NCBI GenBank assembly: GCA_039545355.1
Contig: BCJJ01000012.1
Span: 1,319,067 to 1,383,066, forward strand
Source: Trichosporon coremiiforme
Taxonomy: Eukaryota > Basidiomycota > Tremellomycetes > Trichosporonales > Trichosporonaceae
Length of the DNA: 64,000 nucleotides
Reading direction: 5' to 3'
Within the stretch, counting starts at the first letter, position 1. Every line of letters begins with the position of its first letter. The translations under genes and the position numbers were made by a program. Shown piece by piece: positions 42,991 through 53,459 of this stretch. Below the pieces are notes generated by a model that saw only the letters and a list, made by a program, of their open reading frames with translations, had not been told where the DNA came from and did not search any database.

Positions 42991-44563
42991 ATGGTCGTGG
43001 GTGTCCTCAGCCTAGCCAGCAGTCGCTGACCACAGAACGTAACATATGACGCCTCCCTAGACATGGTTGTACCCGGGGCAGACGGCACCGATGTTGTCTA
43101 CAACATGGGAGACATCGGCTTCAGTGAGTTGCTCGACCGTGACCAGCTGCTGACTCCAAGTCATCATCTGCATGGCCCTAGTCTGGCTCATGGTCCCTGG
43201 AGTCGGCCTCTTCTATTCCGGACTTTTGCGACGAAAGAATGCGCTTTCCATGATCCAGCTCGCCATGCTCGGTGTTGCTGTTGCCTCGTTTCAATGGTTC
43301 TTCTGGGGCTACTCACTCGCCTTTTCCGAGACGGCCAACGCCTACATTGGTGACCTCAAGCACTTTGGTCTGATGAACGTTCTTGAGGCTCCTTCCATGG
43401 GGTCGACCCGTCTTCCCGCCATCTTGTTCTGCGCCTACCAGTCTTGCTTTGCCATGATCACGATCGGCATTACCGCCGGCGGCTTTGCCGAGCGCTCCAA
43501 GATAGGGCCAGTCATGGTGTTCATGTTCATCTGGCTGACAATCGTCTACTGCCCTATCGCCTGCTGGACCTGGAACGCCAACGGATGGACCTTTAAGCTC
43601 GGCGGTCTGGACTTTGCCGGAGGTAGCCCTGTGCACATCAGCAGTGGTACTGCGTCACTCGCCATCGCTCTCTACCTCGGCAAGCGCCGCGGATACGGAA
43701 CTGAGCGCCTTGCCTACAAGCCCCACAACACCACCTTCATCGTCCTGGGCACTGTGTTCCTCTGGTTCGGCTGGTTCGGTTTCAACGGCGGCTCTGCCCT
43801 CTCGGCCAACATGCGCGCTGTCCAGGCTTGTATCGTCACCAACCTCGCTGCTTCCGTCGGTGGAATCACGTGGATGCTCCTCGACTGGCGCCTCGACCAC
43901 AAGCTTTCGGCTGTTGGATTCTGCTCCGGTGCAATCTGTGGCCTCGTCGGCATCACTCCCGCTGCTGGTTACGTTGGCTCTCCCTCTGCGGTTGCCATCG
44001 GCGTTGTCACCGCTGTTGGCGCCAACTTTGCGACGAAGATCAAGTACCTCGTTCGGATCGACGAGGCCCTCGACGTGTTTGCGACTCACGGCGTCGGTGG
44101 TCTGATCGGCTGCTGCCTGACTGCCTTCTTCGCCGACTCGCGCGTGGCCGGCTTTGACGGCATCACCGCGATCCCCGGAGGCTGGATCAATCACAACTAC
44201 ATCCAGCTTGGCTACCAGATCGCCGACGCCGTCGCGAGCATGGCGTACTCGTTCGTGATGACCACGATCATCTGCTGGCTCCTTCACTTCATCCCCTTCT
44301 GCCGCCTCAGGTGCGATGCCGAGGCTGAGATTGTCGGTATTGACGACGCCTTCCTCGGCGAGTGGGCCTACGACTTTGTCGGCGTCGACCGTGAGCTCGA
44401 CTTTTCCCACGTCATCGAGCGTGAGTGCGCGGAGGCGGCCCGCGAAAAGTCTCTGCGTCACGAGAAGACTGGCGAGGAGGCGACCCGTGTCGAGACCAAT
44501 GGAGAGGTCGAGATCAAGCCTGCCACGTCCTCCGCTTCTAGTGGTACCGCCGAGGCCAGGTAG
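42991..44563 (+). CDS. Ammonium permease (Amt/Mep family)
   Basis: Plasma-membrane ammonium uptake. The first coding exon is 6 nt (ATGGTC, 42991-42996); introns 42997-43035 and 43124-43160 precede the long exon. It begins MVNVTYDASLDMVVPGADG, then the first helix IICMALVWLMVPGVGLFYSG. The Amt signature LDFAGGSPVHISSG carries the first pore histidine and FATHGVGGLIG the second, so the twin-His pair is complete, as in Mep2-type sensors/transporters. Eleven helices are visible. The cytosolic tail contains EKTGEEATRVETNGEVE and many Ser/Thr, typical of regulated tails. The neighbour 1.1 kb downstream is a Par32-type gene. Confidence 0.95.
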
Positions 44564-45712
44564 TCTTTTTCATTTATCGCCTTAATCACGTCACACCAAC
44601 GTCCTTCCTTACAAGAGTCTCCACGAGGCGATAGTCACATTGTACATATATCTATAGCAGGGCAGTAAAGTCTTTCGGGGCCATGAATATAATCCAGCAC
44701 ACTTTGATTAGCTGAGCAGCGGGTTTAGCCGGCGAACCCCACCTCCACTATTTGCCACCGTCGAAATGTAGGCTCCCAGCTCACAGCGGCTTGGCGTACA
44801 CTGGCTCCGCTTCTGAACAGCCGAGTTCACCGGCCTCACCTGGGGCCTCCTGCGCAAAAGTCCTCTGTCCACCATCATCCACCATGTCAAGCCAAACGGT
44901 TCCAATCTTACGGGCAGGAGAAGAACTGTCACCAACAACGACCAATGACTCGCTAGGAAAGTCGAGGACCGGACGATCACCCGGTATCAGAGATCGGTTT
45001 GCTCGCGCGCTGTCGCCCGGACGAGCAGAGGAGCCGAGATCCCTATTGCGTGAGTACCGACCGCTGTTGATTGTTCAAGCATCATCGGATTTGCGCGCGA
45101 GCTCCAGGGTTCTACGCGGGGGAATGATCGCGTCCTTGCCCAGTGAAGCGGGGCAACGATCGCATCGTTGGTGCGGATTGGTGAATCGCGGGGCGATAAG
45201 AGGTGTCGTCGCAATAGCTCAGGCGCACCCTCTCCACGCGATCCACGCAGTGCCAGGCTGCTTCTGCAGCTCGGGTGGTCCAGGCTGATTGCGCCTATCT
45301 TGGACGGGCAGCGTTGGAGTCCCGCAAGCGCCATTGTGCTCTCGGGCTTCGTCGGCTGTGAAATACGCTCTTATCGCGAAAAGGCAGACGCAGCAGGAGA
45401 GATCCACCGGTGTGACCCTCCCGCCGGCCAATCACAGCCATCCTCCAGATAGCGCTGCCTAGTGTCTTTGATCGCGACCTCCTCGCTGCACTAGCTGCAG
45501 CCACCGGCCTGGGGGCTTGAATGCATGCACTGTGGCCCGAGACTCAGTATCTCTGCATTTGCCACCCAAGCACCAAGAGCCTCTTGATCTCTTGGCTCTC
45601 TGGGCTTGACTGAACGGCGATCGCCTTTATCATCGCCTTATCCTGTCAACCCTCGCTTCTCCTCACACTCCTTCAACTCCAACCCATCACTTTTCTAACC
45701 ATCGCAGGCAAC
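44564..45712. promoter_or_regulatory. Region upstream of the Par32-type gene with GATAAG sites
   Basis: GATAAG or its complement occurs at 45195, 45370 and 45636, the last 77 bp before the Par32-type start codon. A low-confidence ORF overlaps the middle (44884-45288). Confidence 0.5.
44884..45288 (+). CDS. Candidate small gene or gene remnant
   Basis: The ATG in CCACCATGTC context opens MSSQTVPILRAGEELSP and continues with SGIRDRFARALSPGR-like Ser/Arg sequence (actual: RSPGIRDRFARALSPGR), which looks like a real disordered N-terminus. A GTGAGT at 45050 could start an intron to 45079, but the frame is open either way, and the part after it (WCGLVNRGAIRG...) looks random. It may be a decayed gene or chance ORF. 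Confidence 0.25.
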   Translation: MSSQTVPILRAGEELSPTTTNDSLGKSRTGRSPGIRDRFARALSPGRAEEPRSLLREYRPLLIVQASSDLRASSRVLRGGMIASLPSEAGQRSHRWCGLVNRGAIRGVVAIAQAHPLHAIHAVPGCFCSSGGPG

Positions 45713-46624
45713 ATGTCCGAAGAGCGTGGTCGCGATCAGAGGATCTCGACCGGCCGCGGCGGCGCTGGCAACCTGGTCCGTTCCGTCAGCAGGGGTCCCG
45801 ATCCCGACGTCGTCCCCGGGGCTGAGCGCGGCAGAGAGCTGCGCGACCCGTCCGTTGAGAGGGTGAGTGTCTACTATCTTACTTAGGCTAACGCGCAGGT
45901 TACTCATGCCGGGCGCGGTGGTGCCGGAAACATTCGCTCGCCCTCTCGCGACCCCAAGCGCACCGCCATCGAGGAAGCGAACGAGGACGCTCTCCAGGAG
46001 CAGCTCATCGCCGAGCGGCGTGGCCGCGAGGCCGATCTTCCCACCTCGAGCGGCCGTGGTGGAGCTGGGAATATCACCTCTGCGGCGTCGCGCTCTCGTT
46101 CTCGCTCTGCGGCCCGTGATGCTAACAACTCGCCGGCTAGAATTCGCGAGGCCTCCCGCACCCGTCTTGGTCCGACCCATGCAGGGCGCGGTGGATATGG
46201 TAATATCACCGAGGACATTGCGGAGGAGGACCTGGAGCGGCGCGCTCAAGAACAGCGCTACGAGCAGGAGGTGCGGAGGAAGTACGACGAGGAAGAGTTC
46301 GGCAAACAGTGAGTCGCAACCGAATACAACGCTGATACCAGACACTCGACTGGCCGCGGCGGTGCAGGATCCGTTGGGCAGAATTTCTCGCCCGTCGACA
46401 TCTCGAAGCTATCAATAGAAGAGCGCGACGCACACCAGAAGATGGCTGCCCAAGACCGTCCCGTCATGAGGGGCGGTCGGGGCGGTGCAGGCAACATCCG
46501 CGAAGACCATCACCGTGGCCGCGACAGTAACGGGGGCGGCGTGTTCGGCAGCATGCTGCGTTCGCTGTCCCGCGCCGCCAGAGGCGAAGGTCACGCGCAT
46601 AAGGAAGGCGAAGTTGCAAAGTAA
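45713..46624 (+). CDS. Par32/Amu1-type protein with six GRGGxGN repeats (DUF3602)
   Basis: A disordered protein of about 280 residues over three exons. Six near-copies of one motif occur: STGRGGAGNL, HAGRGGAGNI, SSGRGGAGNI, HAGRGGYGNI, STGRGGAGSV and RGGRGGAGNI, with acidic/basic linkers, many RSRS sites and a basic C-terminus (FGSMLRSLSRAARGEG). This is the DUF3602 pattern of yeast Par32/Amu1, which inhibits ammonium permeases Mep1 and Mep3 downstream of TORC1 and Npr1. Orthology is unproven, since DUF3602 proteins occur as paralogues in basidiomycetes. It follows the ammonium permease on the same strand and has GATA boxes upstream. Confidence 0.8.
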
Positions 46625-46802
46625 TTCACCCGCATTCCATGCTTTGCGTCCATGTTCGTGTATAGTTATTTAGTCTCCTCTCACTGATACGGTTATGGTT
46701 GTGCATTTATTGTCTCTGCATGTGATACGATGCGAGCGATGTTTCCCAGGTGCCGTTGCAGACGGTACAGCTAGAAAGTGGAGGTTCCATTGGTTGTAAC
46801 TA

Positions 46803-46842
46803 CATCATCCACCACGACCAACTGCATCATCCACCACGACCA
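46803..46842. repeat. 18-bp direct repeat, period 22, abutting a start codon
   Basis: CATCATCCACCACGACCA occurs at 46803-46820 and 46825-46842; the second copy ends at the A of the MED11-like ATG. Confidence 0.85.
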
Positions 46843-47612
46843 TGTCCGAATCAGATCCGCTCGAGCTCACCTCACTCGACACCGAGTCGCTTCTCATCGC
46901 ACTTTTGAACGCAGAAAAGGTGCGTGCGAGTGGCCGCCCCGCGCAGCGTTGCCCCACTTGCCACTGCAATTTCACTAACGACAGGCGATTCCTTCCCTTC
47001 TGCAAGATGTCAAGCCAGTCTTGACGCACCTGAAGGAGAGCGATCCAAGTGAAGAGGTCGGAACAGCAGCGAAAGAGGCCGTGGACCGGTACATGAACAC
47101 GCTGGATGTGAGTTGGATGAGCGGACGAGGGCCGACCCGGCGACTGAACGCACCTGCGGCGACCAGAGTGTCGGGAGTGTTGCTGTTCCAGTAGCGAGGA
47201 GCTAGCATCGGTGACGTGGAGCCCAGTCAACCCGTGTTACCCAGTGTTGCTCTGGCCGCTACCAACACAATGGCATTATCGCCGCCGAACGCTTTACCTA
47301 ACACCACCTGTAGCTCAAGCTGACGACCAGAAAATCCAGTTCATCCTCCGGCAAACGGTCTACTTCTTGCGCGAGACGCGGTCCGCCCCGAACGCGATGC
47401 TCCCACCGCCCGTGGACGGCATACCGAGACCGTTCGCGGCTTTGCGCGGCGAAGAGGTCGGGCTCGGTCTTTATGGCCTCCGCGTTGAACGCGACACGTT
47501 GAAGCTGCTTCAGCAGAGCGTCGAGAGCATGCGTGAGCAGAGCCTAAGGCTCGGCGAGGAAAAGGAGCCTGACGAAGAAGCCGACCGGACGGACCATCCC
47601 ATGGAGGAATAA
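46842..47612 (+). CDS. Mediator subunit 11-like protein
   Basis: Three exons: 46842-46919, 46985-47107 and 47331-47612. The second intron is 223 nt, long for this genome. The product (about 160 residues) opens MSESDPLELTSLDTESLLIA and forms a helical bundle: LLNAEKAIPSLLQDVKPVL, VDRYMNTLDKIQFILRQ, TVYFLRETRSAPNAM. The pattern of short helices ending in a sequence like IxxxLRxQIxYLxE matches MED11 of the Mediator head module, which couples activators to RNA polymerase II. The tail is acidic. Similarity is weak; other small coiled-coil subunits (MED22, MED28) cannot be excluded. Confidence 0.5.
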
Positions 47613-47852
47613 AACACCCGCTGTATAAAATGTAACATGTAAACTTCACTCTTCACACGAGAAACTGATGCATCTACTGCTCGCGCTAGAGGCACAAGCT
47701 AGAATAGAAGTAGAAGGTAGGGCAGTATGAAAGGAGACGAGCGAAAAGCGAAGTTGAACTGAGTGTTACTCAGGTGTATGTACAAACAAGCGTGTTCTGA
47801 CAGCCCCAAGAGCTCTTGACATGTCTCTAAACAGACGATTCAAGAAAGTCGC

Positions 47853-48793
<941 letters not shown>

Positions 48794-49973
48794 TTCGTTG
48801 GATGTTTATCGGGCGGTTGGTTGTCCAGTTGTCGTGGAGTGAAGAAGTGTGAGAAAGAGAGATGCAAGTGTACGACGGGGGAGAGTGAAGAACGCTGTTT
48901 GCGGGGGAGGGTTTATGTGACGGGGAGCGGGGTCTGACTCGGAGATGCACAGAGGATAGAGCTTGTGGAGGTAGAAGTGGGGACGGGTGGTAGGGTGACG
49001 GGTGCGGGCTTAGACTAAGGGGGGAAAAGGAGCCGGAAGAGCTGACTGGACTCTGGACTGGTTTGGGGCGTCTCTTGGTCTTGGTGTGCATCGCATCGCC
49101 GCCGCCAACCACAGGAAAAGGCGGCCTGAGCCTGTGTCGTGGGCATGAGCGCGTGTGGCCGCTGGTGTACGGCAACCGTCCACGGTGGGAGACCGATGCA
49201 CAACTCAGCCTCAACCCCGACGTGTCAGATTTAACGGCGTTACGGAGTTATGATTGTTGGTGTGCACAGGACTGTCAGTCGAACGGTCGGGGACTTGAAT
49301 CGATCGGCCCCTCTCAGATTCGTAGAGGTCCCGAAATTCAGCAAGCTTTATCGGTTCATCGGAACGCCTTCAGCCATCCTCTCCCTTGTCACACTCATTC
49401 CTCACTCGCCTGCACACCCAACCCCTGTTGAGTGGGCCCTCGCTTCGGATGCGACACATGCGCATTCATCCAGCTGCATCAGCTGCTTAAGCAAAGTAGT
49501 GCATGGGCGAATTTCGGCTGCGGTCGCAGAATCAGGATACGTCGGTAGACGCCGAGTGCCACGGTCATGAGACGCAGATCCGTTCTCTTTTCACGGCTGC
49601 CCACCGTTGACACACGGTCCAACGCATGGCGAGTTGCATGGCGGGTGGGGAGAGCAGGTGCTCATGCCCTCAGTGATGATTCCTGATCAACATCTTCTGC
49701 AGCTTCCATGGAGAACAGGTTCGCAGCTTCGCAGGGTCTTGATCAGGTGCACGGATCGGGAACCGATAACGCCAAGGAATGATCGGCGCCACGTGGATTC
49801 CGGCGAAAAGCCTTATTCACGTGACACCGATGGAATGGTTGCTACGCCGTCAGCGGCTCGTCCTGGCGAGCGGTAGGCGATGGCATCGTCAGCCAGGCCA
49901 GGGTGTGAACGAGTCTCAGGTCTGCAACTTGACTGATGATATCATAACCTATTATTACATTTCGAGATTTAAA
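48794..49973. other. Intergenic 1.2 kb, histone H3 promoter side
   Basis: 5' region of histone H3 and 3' flank of xylitol dehydrogenase. No gene supported. The first 250 bp are purine-rich on the plus strand, hence pyrimidine-rich in the H3 leader. Confidence 0.5.
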
Positions 49974-51316
49974 TTACTGGGGAGGGTCGATGATGCACTT
50001 GATAACGGGCTTGCCGTCCTTGCCATGGCCGTTCTTGGTAATATTGAAGGCCTCCTCGGCATCCTTGAAAGCATAGCGGTGAGTAACGAGGGGCTTGAGG
50101 TTGACGAGGCCACGGGAGACGAGGGAGATCGAGAGGGGGTAGTCGCCCTCACCGTAGCGGAACGAGCCGAGCACCTTCAGCTGCTTGGTGACAATTGCGA
50201 ACATGGGGATAGGGACAGTGCTGGGACCCATGCCAACCTGAACGAAGCGACCAGCGGGAGCCAGGAGCTGAAGACCGGTGCCGATGCAGACGGGGGCACC
50301 GGTAGCATCAATGCAGACCTGAAGAGCGTCGAGGCCAATCTCGGGAATGTTGAGAGTCTCACGGAGGGCGGCCGCGTTGCGCGCCTCGTAGGCCTCCAGG
50401 TCCTCACCCTCCTTCTTGGCAGGCTGGGGTCAGCAAGCCACTTGGAATACACCGACTCACAGGAAGGTAAATGTCGGTAGCAGCGTAGCTCTTGGCAAAG
50501 TCCAGGCGCTCCTTCTGAATGTCGACGGCAACCACACGGGCAGCGCCGAGAGCCTTGGCAACGGCCATGCAAAGGAGACCGACAGGTCCAGCACCAAACA
50601 CCACTACGTTCTCGCCAGAGCGCAGCTGAGCCAAGGTGTTGAGAGCGTGGGTTGCGACGGAAAGGGGCTCCATCATGGCGCCATCCTCGTCCGAGACATT
50701 GTCAGACAGCTTGTAAAGGAGGTCGTAGGGGAGCTTGTCTGCCAGTCAGATTTAGAAACACAAATTCCCACTCACAATAGCGGCACAGAGTGCCATACTG
50801 GTAGGGCGGGGTCGCAGCGAAGGTCATGTTGGGGCAGAGCTGACGTCAGTTGTGTGAGACCACGGCCGACTCACCTCGTACTTGCCGCTCTTGCACATCT
50901 CACAGACACGGCACCCCATGCCGGGCTCCAGAGCGACGCGGTCTCCGACAGCGAGATTCGCCGAAGCGGGGACTTTGGGGCCAACCTTGACGACCTTTCC
51001 ACTGCTTTCATGGCCAAGACACATGGGCTCCTTGACCACAAAGGATCCAATGGCACCGTGCTCGAGGTAGTGAACGTCCGAGCCGCAGATACCAGTCTTT
51101 GAAATGGCGACGAGAACCTGGTCGCCCTCGATCTCGGGAATCGGGCGCTGATGTTAGGATCGACAAGGTCAAGACCTGCAACCGAGTTTGGCACTGTCCC
51201 GGCTGAACCCCCAGACCATTCACAAAGCTATCACTCACCTCCTCGATCTTGACGTCGTGAACGCCGTGGAGAACAAAGCTGGGGTTGTCGGTCTTGAGCT
51301 CGGTAGTAGTAGCCAT
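49974..51316 (-). CDS. XYL2: Xylitol dehydrogenase (zinc-dependent MDR family)
   Basis: Oxidises xylitol to xylulose with NAD+, linking xylose and arabinose use to the pentose phosphate route. ATG 51316 opens [20 protein letters not shown]; introns of about 35-130 nt separate five or so exons. The catalytic zinc region has [13 protein letters not shown] and GHESSG; the structural zinc loop is [16 protein letters not shown]. The Rossmann motif is [15 protein letters not shown], with VDIQKERL after it; the Asp favours NAD+ over NADP+. It ends KCIIDPPQ. Sorbitol dehydrogenase is the close alternative. It shares 251 bp of upstream sequence with BRE2. Confidence 0.92.
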
Positions 51317-51567
51317 TTTGTTATAGGCGCAGTAGATGGATGGGAAAAGACAAAGATCCCCCAACCAGCGCATATAAGGCTCTGCCAGTGTCGTCAGGCT
51401 CTTGACGGCGGATACTGTCAGGAGCGATAACCGTCTTTCCACCGAGAAACCGCCGACGCGGTCTCTCACGGCACTGGAGACCACGTGACTCGATCTGTTT
51501 ACGAACGCGACCCGACGACATTCGCGTACCGATCGCTCATCAGGACCAACAATTCGCAGCGAACACG

Positions 51568-53400
51568 ATGGTGAAAAAGCGCGGGGGTTCGGTCTCTTTA
51601 TCGGCCTCCGCCTCCGGGCCATCGACGCCCGCCATCGTATCCCCCGAGCGTGAAATCCCGACGCTCGCCAGCACCAGCGGCCTGGTAGATGCCGCCGCCG
51701 AGGGCACCCCGACACCAAGCTATAACGCGACGCCAGCACCTGGCCACAATGACAAGGTCGCACGACCAACACAGATTGTTGCGGGGAGCGGTGATGGGGT
51801 CGACCGCGGAGCGGAGTGCTTCACATGGTCCGAACTACCTATGAACAGTAAAGGTACGCTGCCAACGCTGCACTTGCTAACAATAGGCTACCGCTACTCG
51901 TTCTGCGCGCCCTCGCCCAACACATCCCCATCTCCATTGTTACCGTTTTACCGCACCATACCTGGCCCCTCGCCGTCTCCGCCAGTCTCAATATCATGGC
52001 TCGATCGGTCTGCCTTTCTTCGTCTGTCGCCAGATGGAATGACCTGTTTCACCGACAAGGGCTTCCGATCCGGACGCGGTACACTCGCTGTTCGCGAAGG
52101 AATCTGGTACTTTGAGGTCCTCATTGAGAACGGAATAGGGTCTAGGGGAGCTGCCAAGGGTTCGGGCGACAGCGGCAACCCCCACGTACGGATTGGATGG
52201 GGTCGACGTGAGGCTGTTCTGGACGCGCCTGTCGGCGCATGCGGCTACAGCTATGGAATCCGGGACGTCAACGGGGAAAAACTCCACATTGCACGTCCGA
52301 GACCGTACGCCAATAAGCCCTTCTCGACTGGAGACGTGGTTGGGTGCTTGATCAGCTTGCCGAAACGACCGGAGCCCGAGGGCCAGGACGATGCCGCTTA
52401 CGTGAAGAGGTGGCGCGTCCCTCTCCGCTACAAGGGCCAGCAGTATTTTGAACAGGACGAGTACCCGATTCAGAAGGAGATGGAGTCTCTTGTCAACCGG
52501 GAGGGAAAGCCGCCCGTGACGGATGTCCCGGAAGTCAAGAAGAGCCTCAAGAAGAAGAAGGGCGAGCTCGAGCCTGCGGCCCCAATCAACCGTGAGCTCA
52601 AGACACTGGAGGGAAGCTACATCGAGTTTTTCATCAACGGCGTTAGCTGCGGCAGAGCCTTTGAGAATATCTACGACTTCCTTCCCCTGCCGCCCTTACC
52701 TGGCCAGATTCCCCCACCAAAGAAGCGCAACACCGGCGACCGCGAGCGTGCGCTGTGCCATGACGACGGCACGCTGGGCTACTTTCCGATGGTGTCGTGC
52801 TTTGGACGCGGCAAGGCGCGCGTCAACTTTGGGCCAGACTGGTTGGCGCCCGTCGAGCTGCCTGCGGGTACGCGCGGCGTAGCCGAGCGGTGGGACGAAT
52901 TCCGTGCCGACGAGGAACGATGGGATCAGCGGGACGAGATCGAATTGACTGAAAAAATCAACAAGGACCTCGAGGCAGCACGCGTTGCCGAGGAAGCCGC
53001 AAAGGCGCGCGGAGAGTCGGAGCCACAGCCAAAACGCCCGTCCAAGAAGAAGAAGCTCGGCACCGGCGCTAGCAACGCCAGCACACCCCTCAACGGAACA
53101 CCCGTGCCCGAGGCTCACCCCCTGCCTCACTTTGAGGGCACGCCGGGTCCGGCCAGCACGCCTGTCGCGCCGGATCGAAGCTCGCCGGCGCCCATGGATG
53201 TGGATGAGGAACGCAAACCCGATCTGCATCCGCACAGTCCGGTTCCCGAGGTCAAGCAGGAGCGGATGTTTGCTTGTCACATGCTATCCCCTCCCACTCG
53301 AACCGAGCTGACGTTCACGCCATCCGACATTCCTGCGCGGCTGCCTACTCCACCCCCTCCCCCTCGAGCGTTGTCCGAGACCAAGGACGAGCCCATATAA
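51568..53400 (+). CDS. BRE2: COMPASS subunit Bre2/Ash2L (SPRY domain)
   Basis: Subunit of the Set1 complex that methylates histone H3 lysine 4. ATG 51568 opens MVKKRGGSVSLSAS, a disordered head. A 33-nt intron in frame (51854-51886) joins NSKG to YRYSFCAPSP. The split SPRY domain follows: ISWLDRSAFLRLSPDGMTC, GIWYFEVLIENGIG, HVRIGWGRREAVLDAPVG, YGIRDVNGEKLH, GDVVGCLISLP, then after an insert rich in Lys/Glu, GSYIEFFINGVSCGRAF and GYFPMVSCFGRGKARVNFGP. The Pro-rich C-terminus ends SETKDEPI. Bre2 lacks the zinc/winged-helix part of animal ASH2L, as here. Confidence 0.9.
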   Translation: MVKKRGGSVSLSASASGPSTPAIVSPEREIPTLASTSGLVDAAAEGTPTPSYNATPAPGHNDKVARPTQIVAGSGDGVDRGAECFTWSELPMNSKGTLPTLHLLTIGYRYSFCAPSPNTSPSPLLPFYRTIPGPSPSPPVSISWLDRSAFLRLSPDGMTCFTDKGFRSGRGTLAVREGIWYFEVLIENGIGSRGAAKGSGDSGNPHVRIGWGRREAVLDAPVGACGYSYGIRDVNGEKLHIARPRPYANKPFSTGDVVGCLISLPKRPEPEGQDDAAYVKRWRVPLRYKGQQYFEQDEYPIQKEMESLVNREGKPPVTDVPEVKKSLKKKKGELEPAAPINRELKTLEGSYIEFFINGVSCGRAFENIYDFLPLPPLPGQIPPPKKRNTGDRERALCHDDGTLGYFPMVSCFGRGKARVNFGPDWLAPVELPAGTRGVAERWDEFRADEERWDQRDEIELTEKINKDLEAARVAEEAAKARGESEPQPKRPSKKKKLGTGASNASTPLNGTPVPEAHPLPHFEGTPGPASTPVAPDRSSPAPMDVDEERKPDLHPHSPVPEVKQERMFACHMLSPPTRTELTFTPSDIPARLPTPPPPPRALSETKDEPI

Positions 53401-53459
53401 ACTGTTGTACACTATTGCATGAAATACCCAAATGGTTCTAATAATGCTCTATGCTATAC

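Noticed and set aside
43655..44461. 268-codon minus-strand ORF opposite the ammonium permease
   Set aside because: Shadow of the permease; composition reflects its codon bias.
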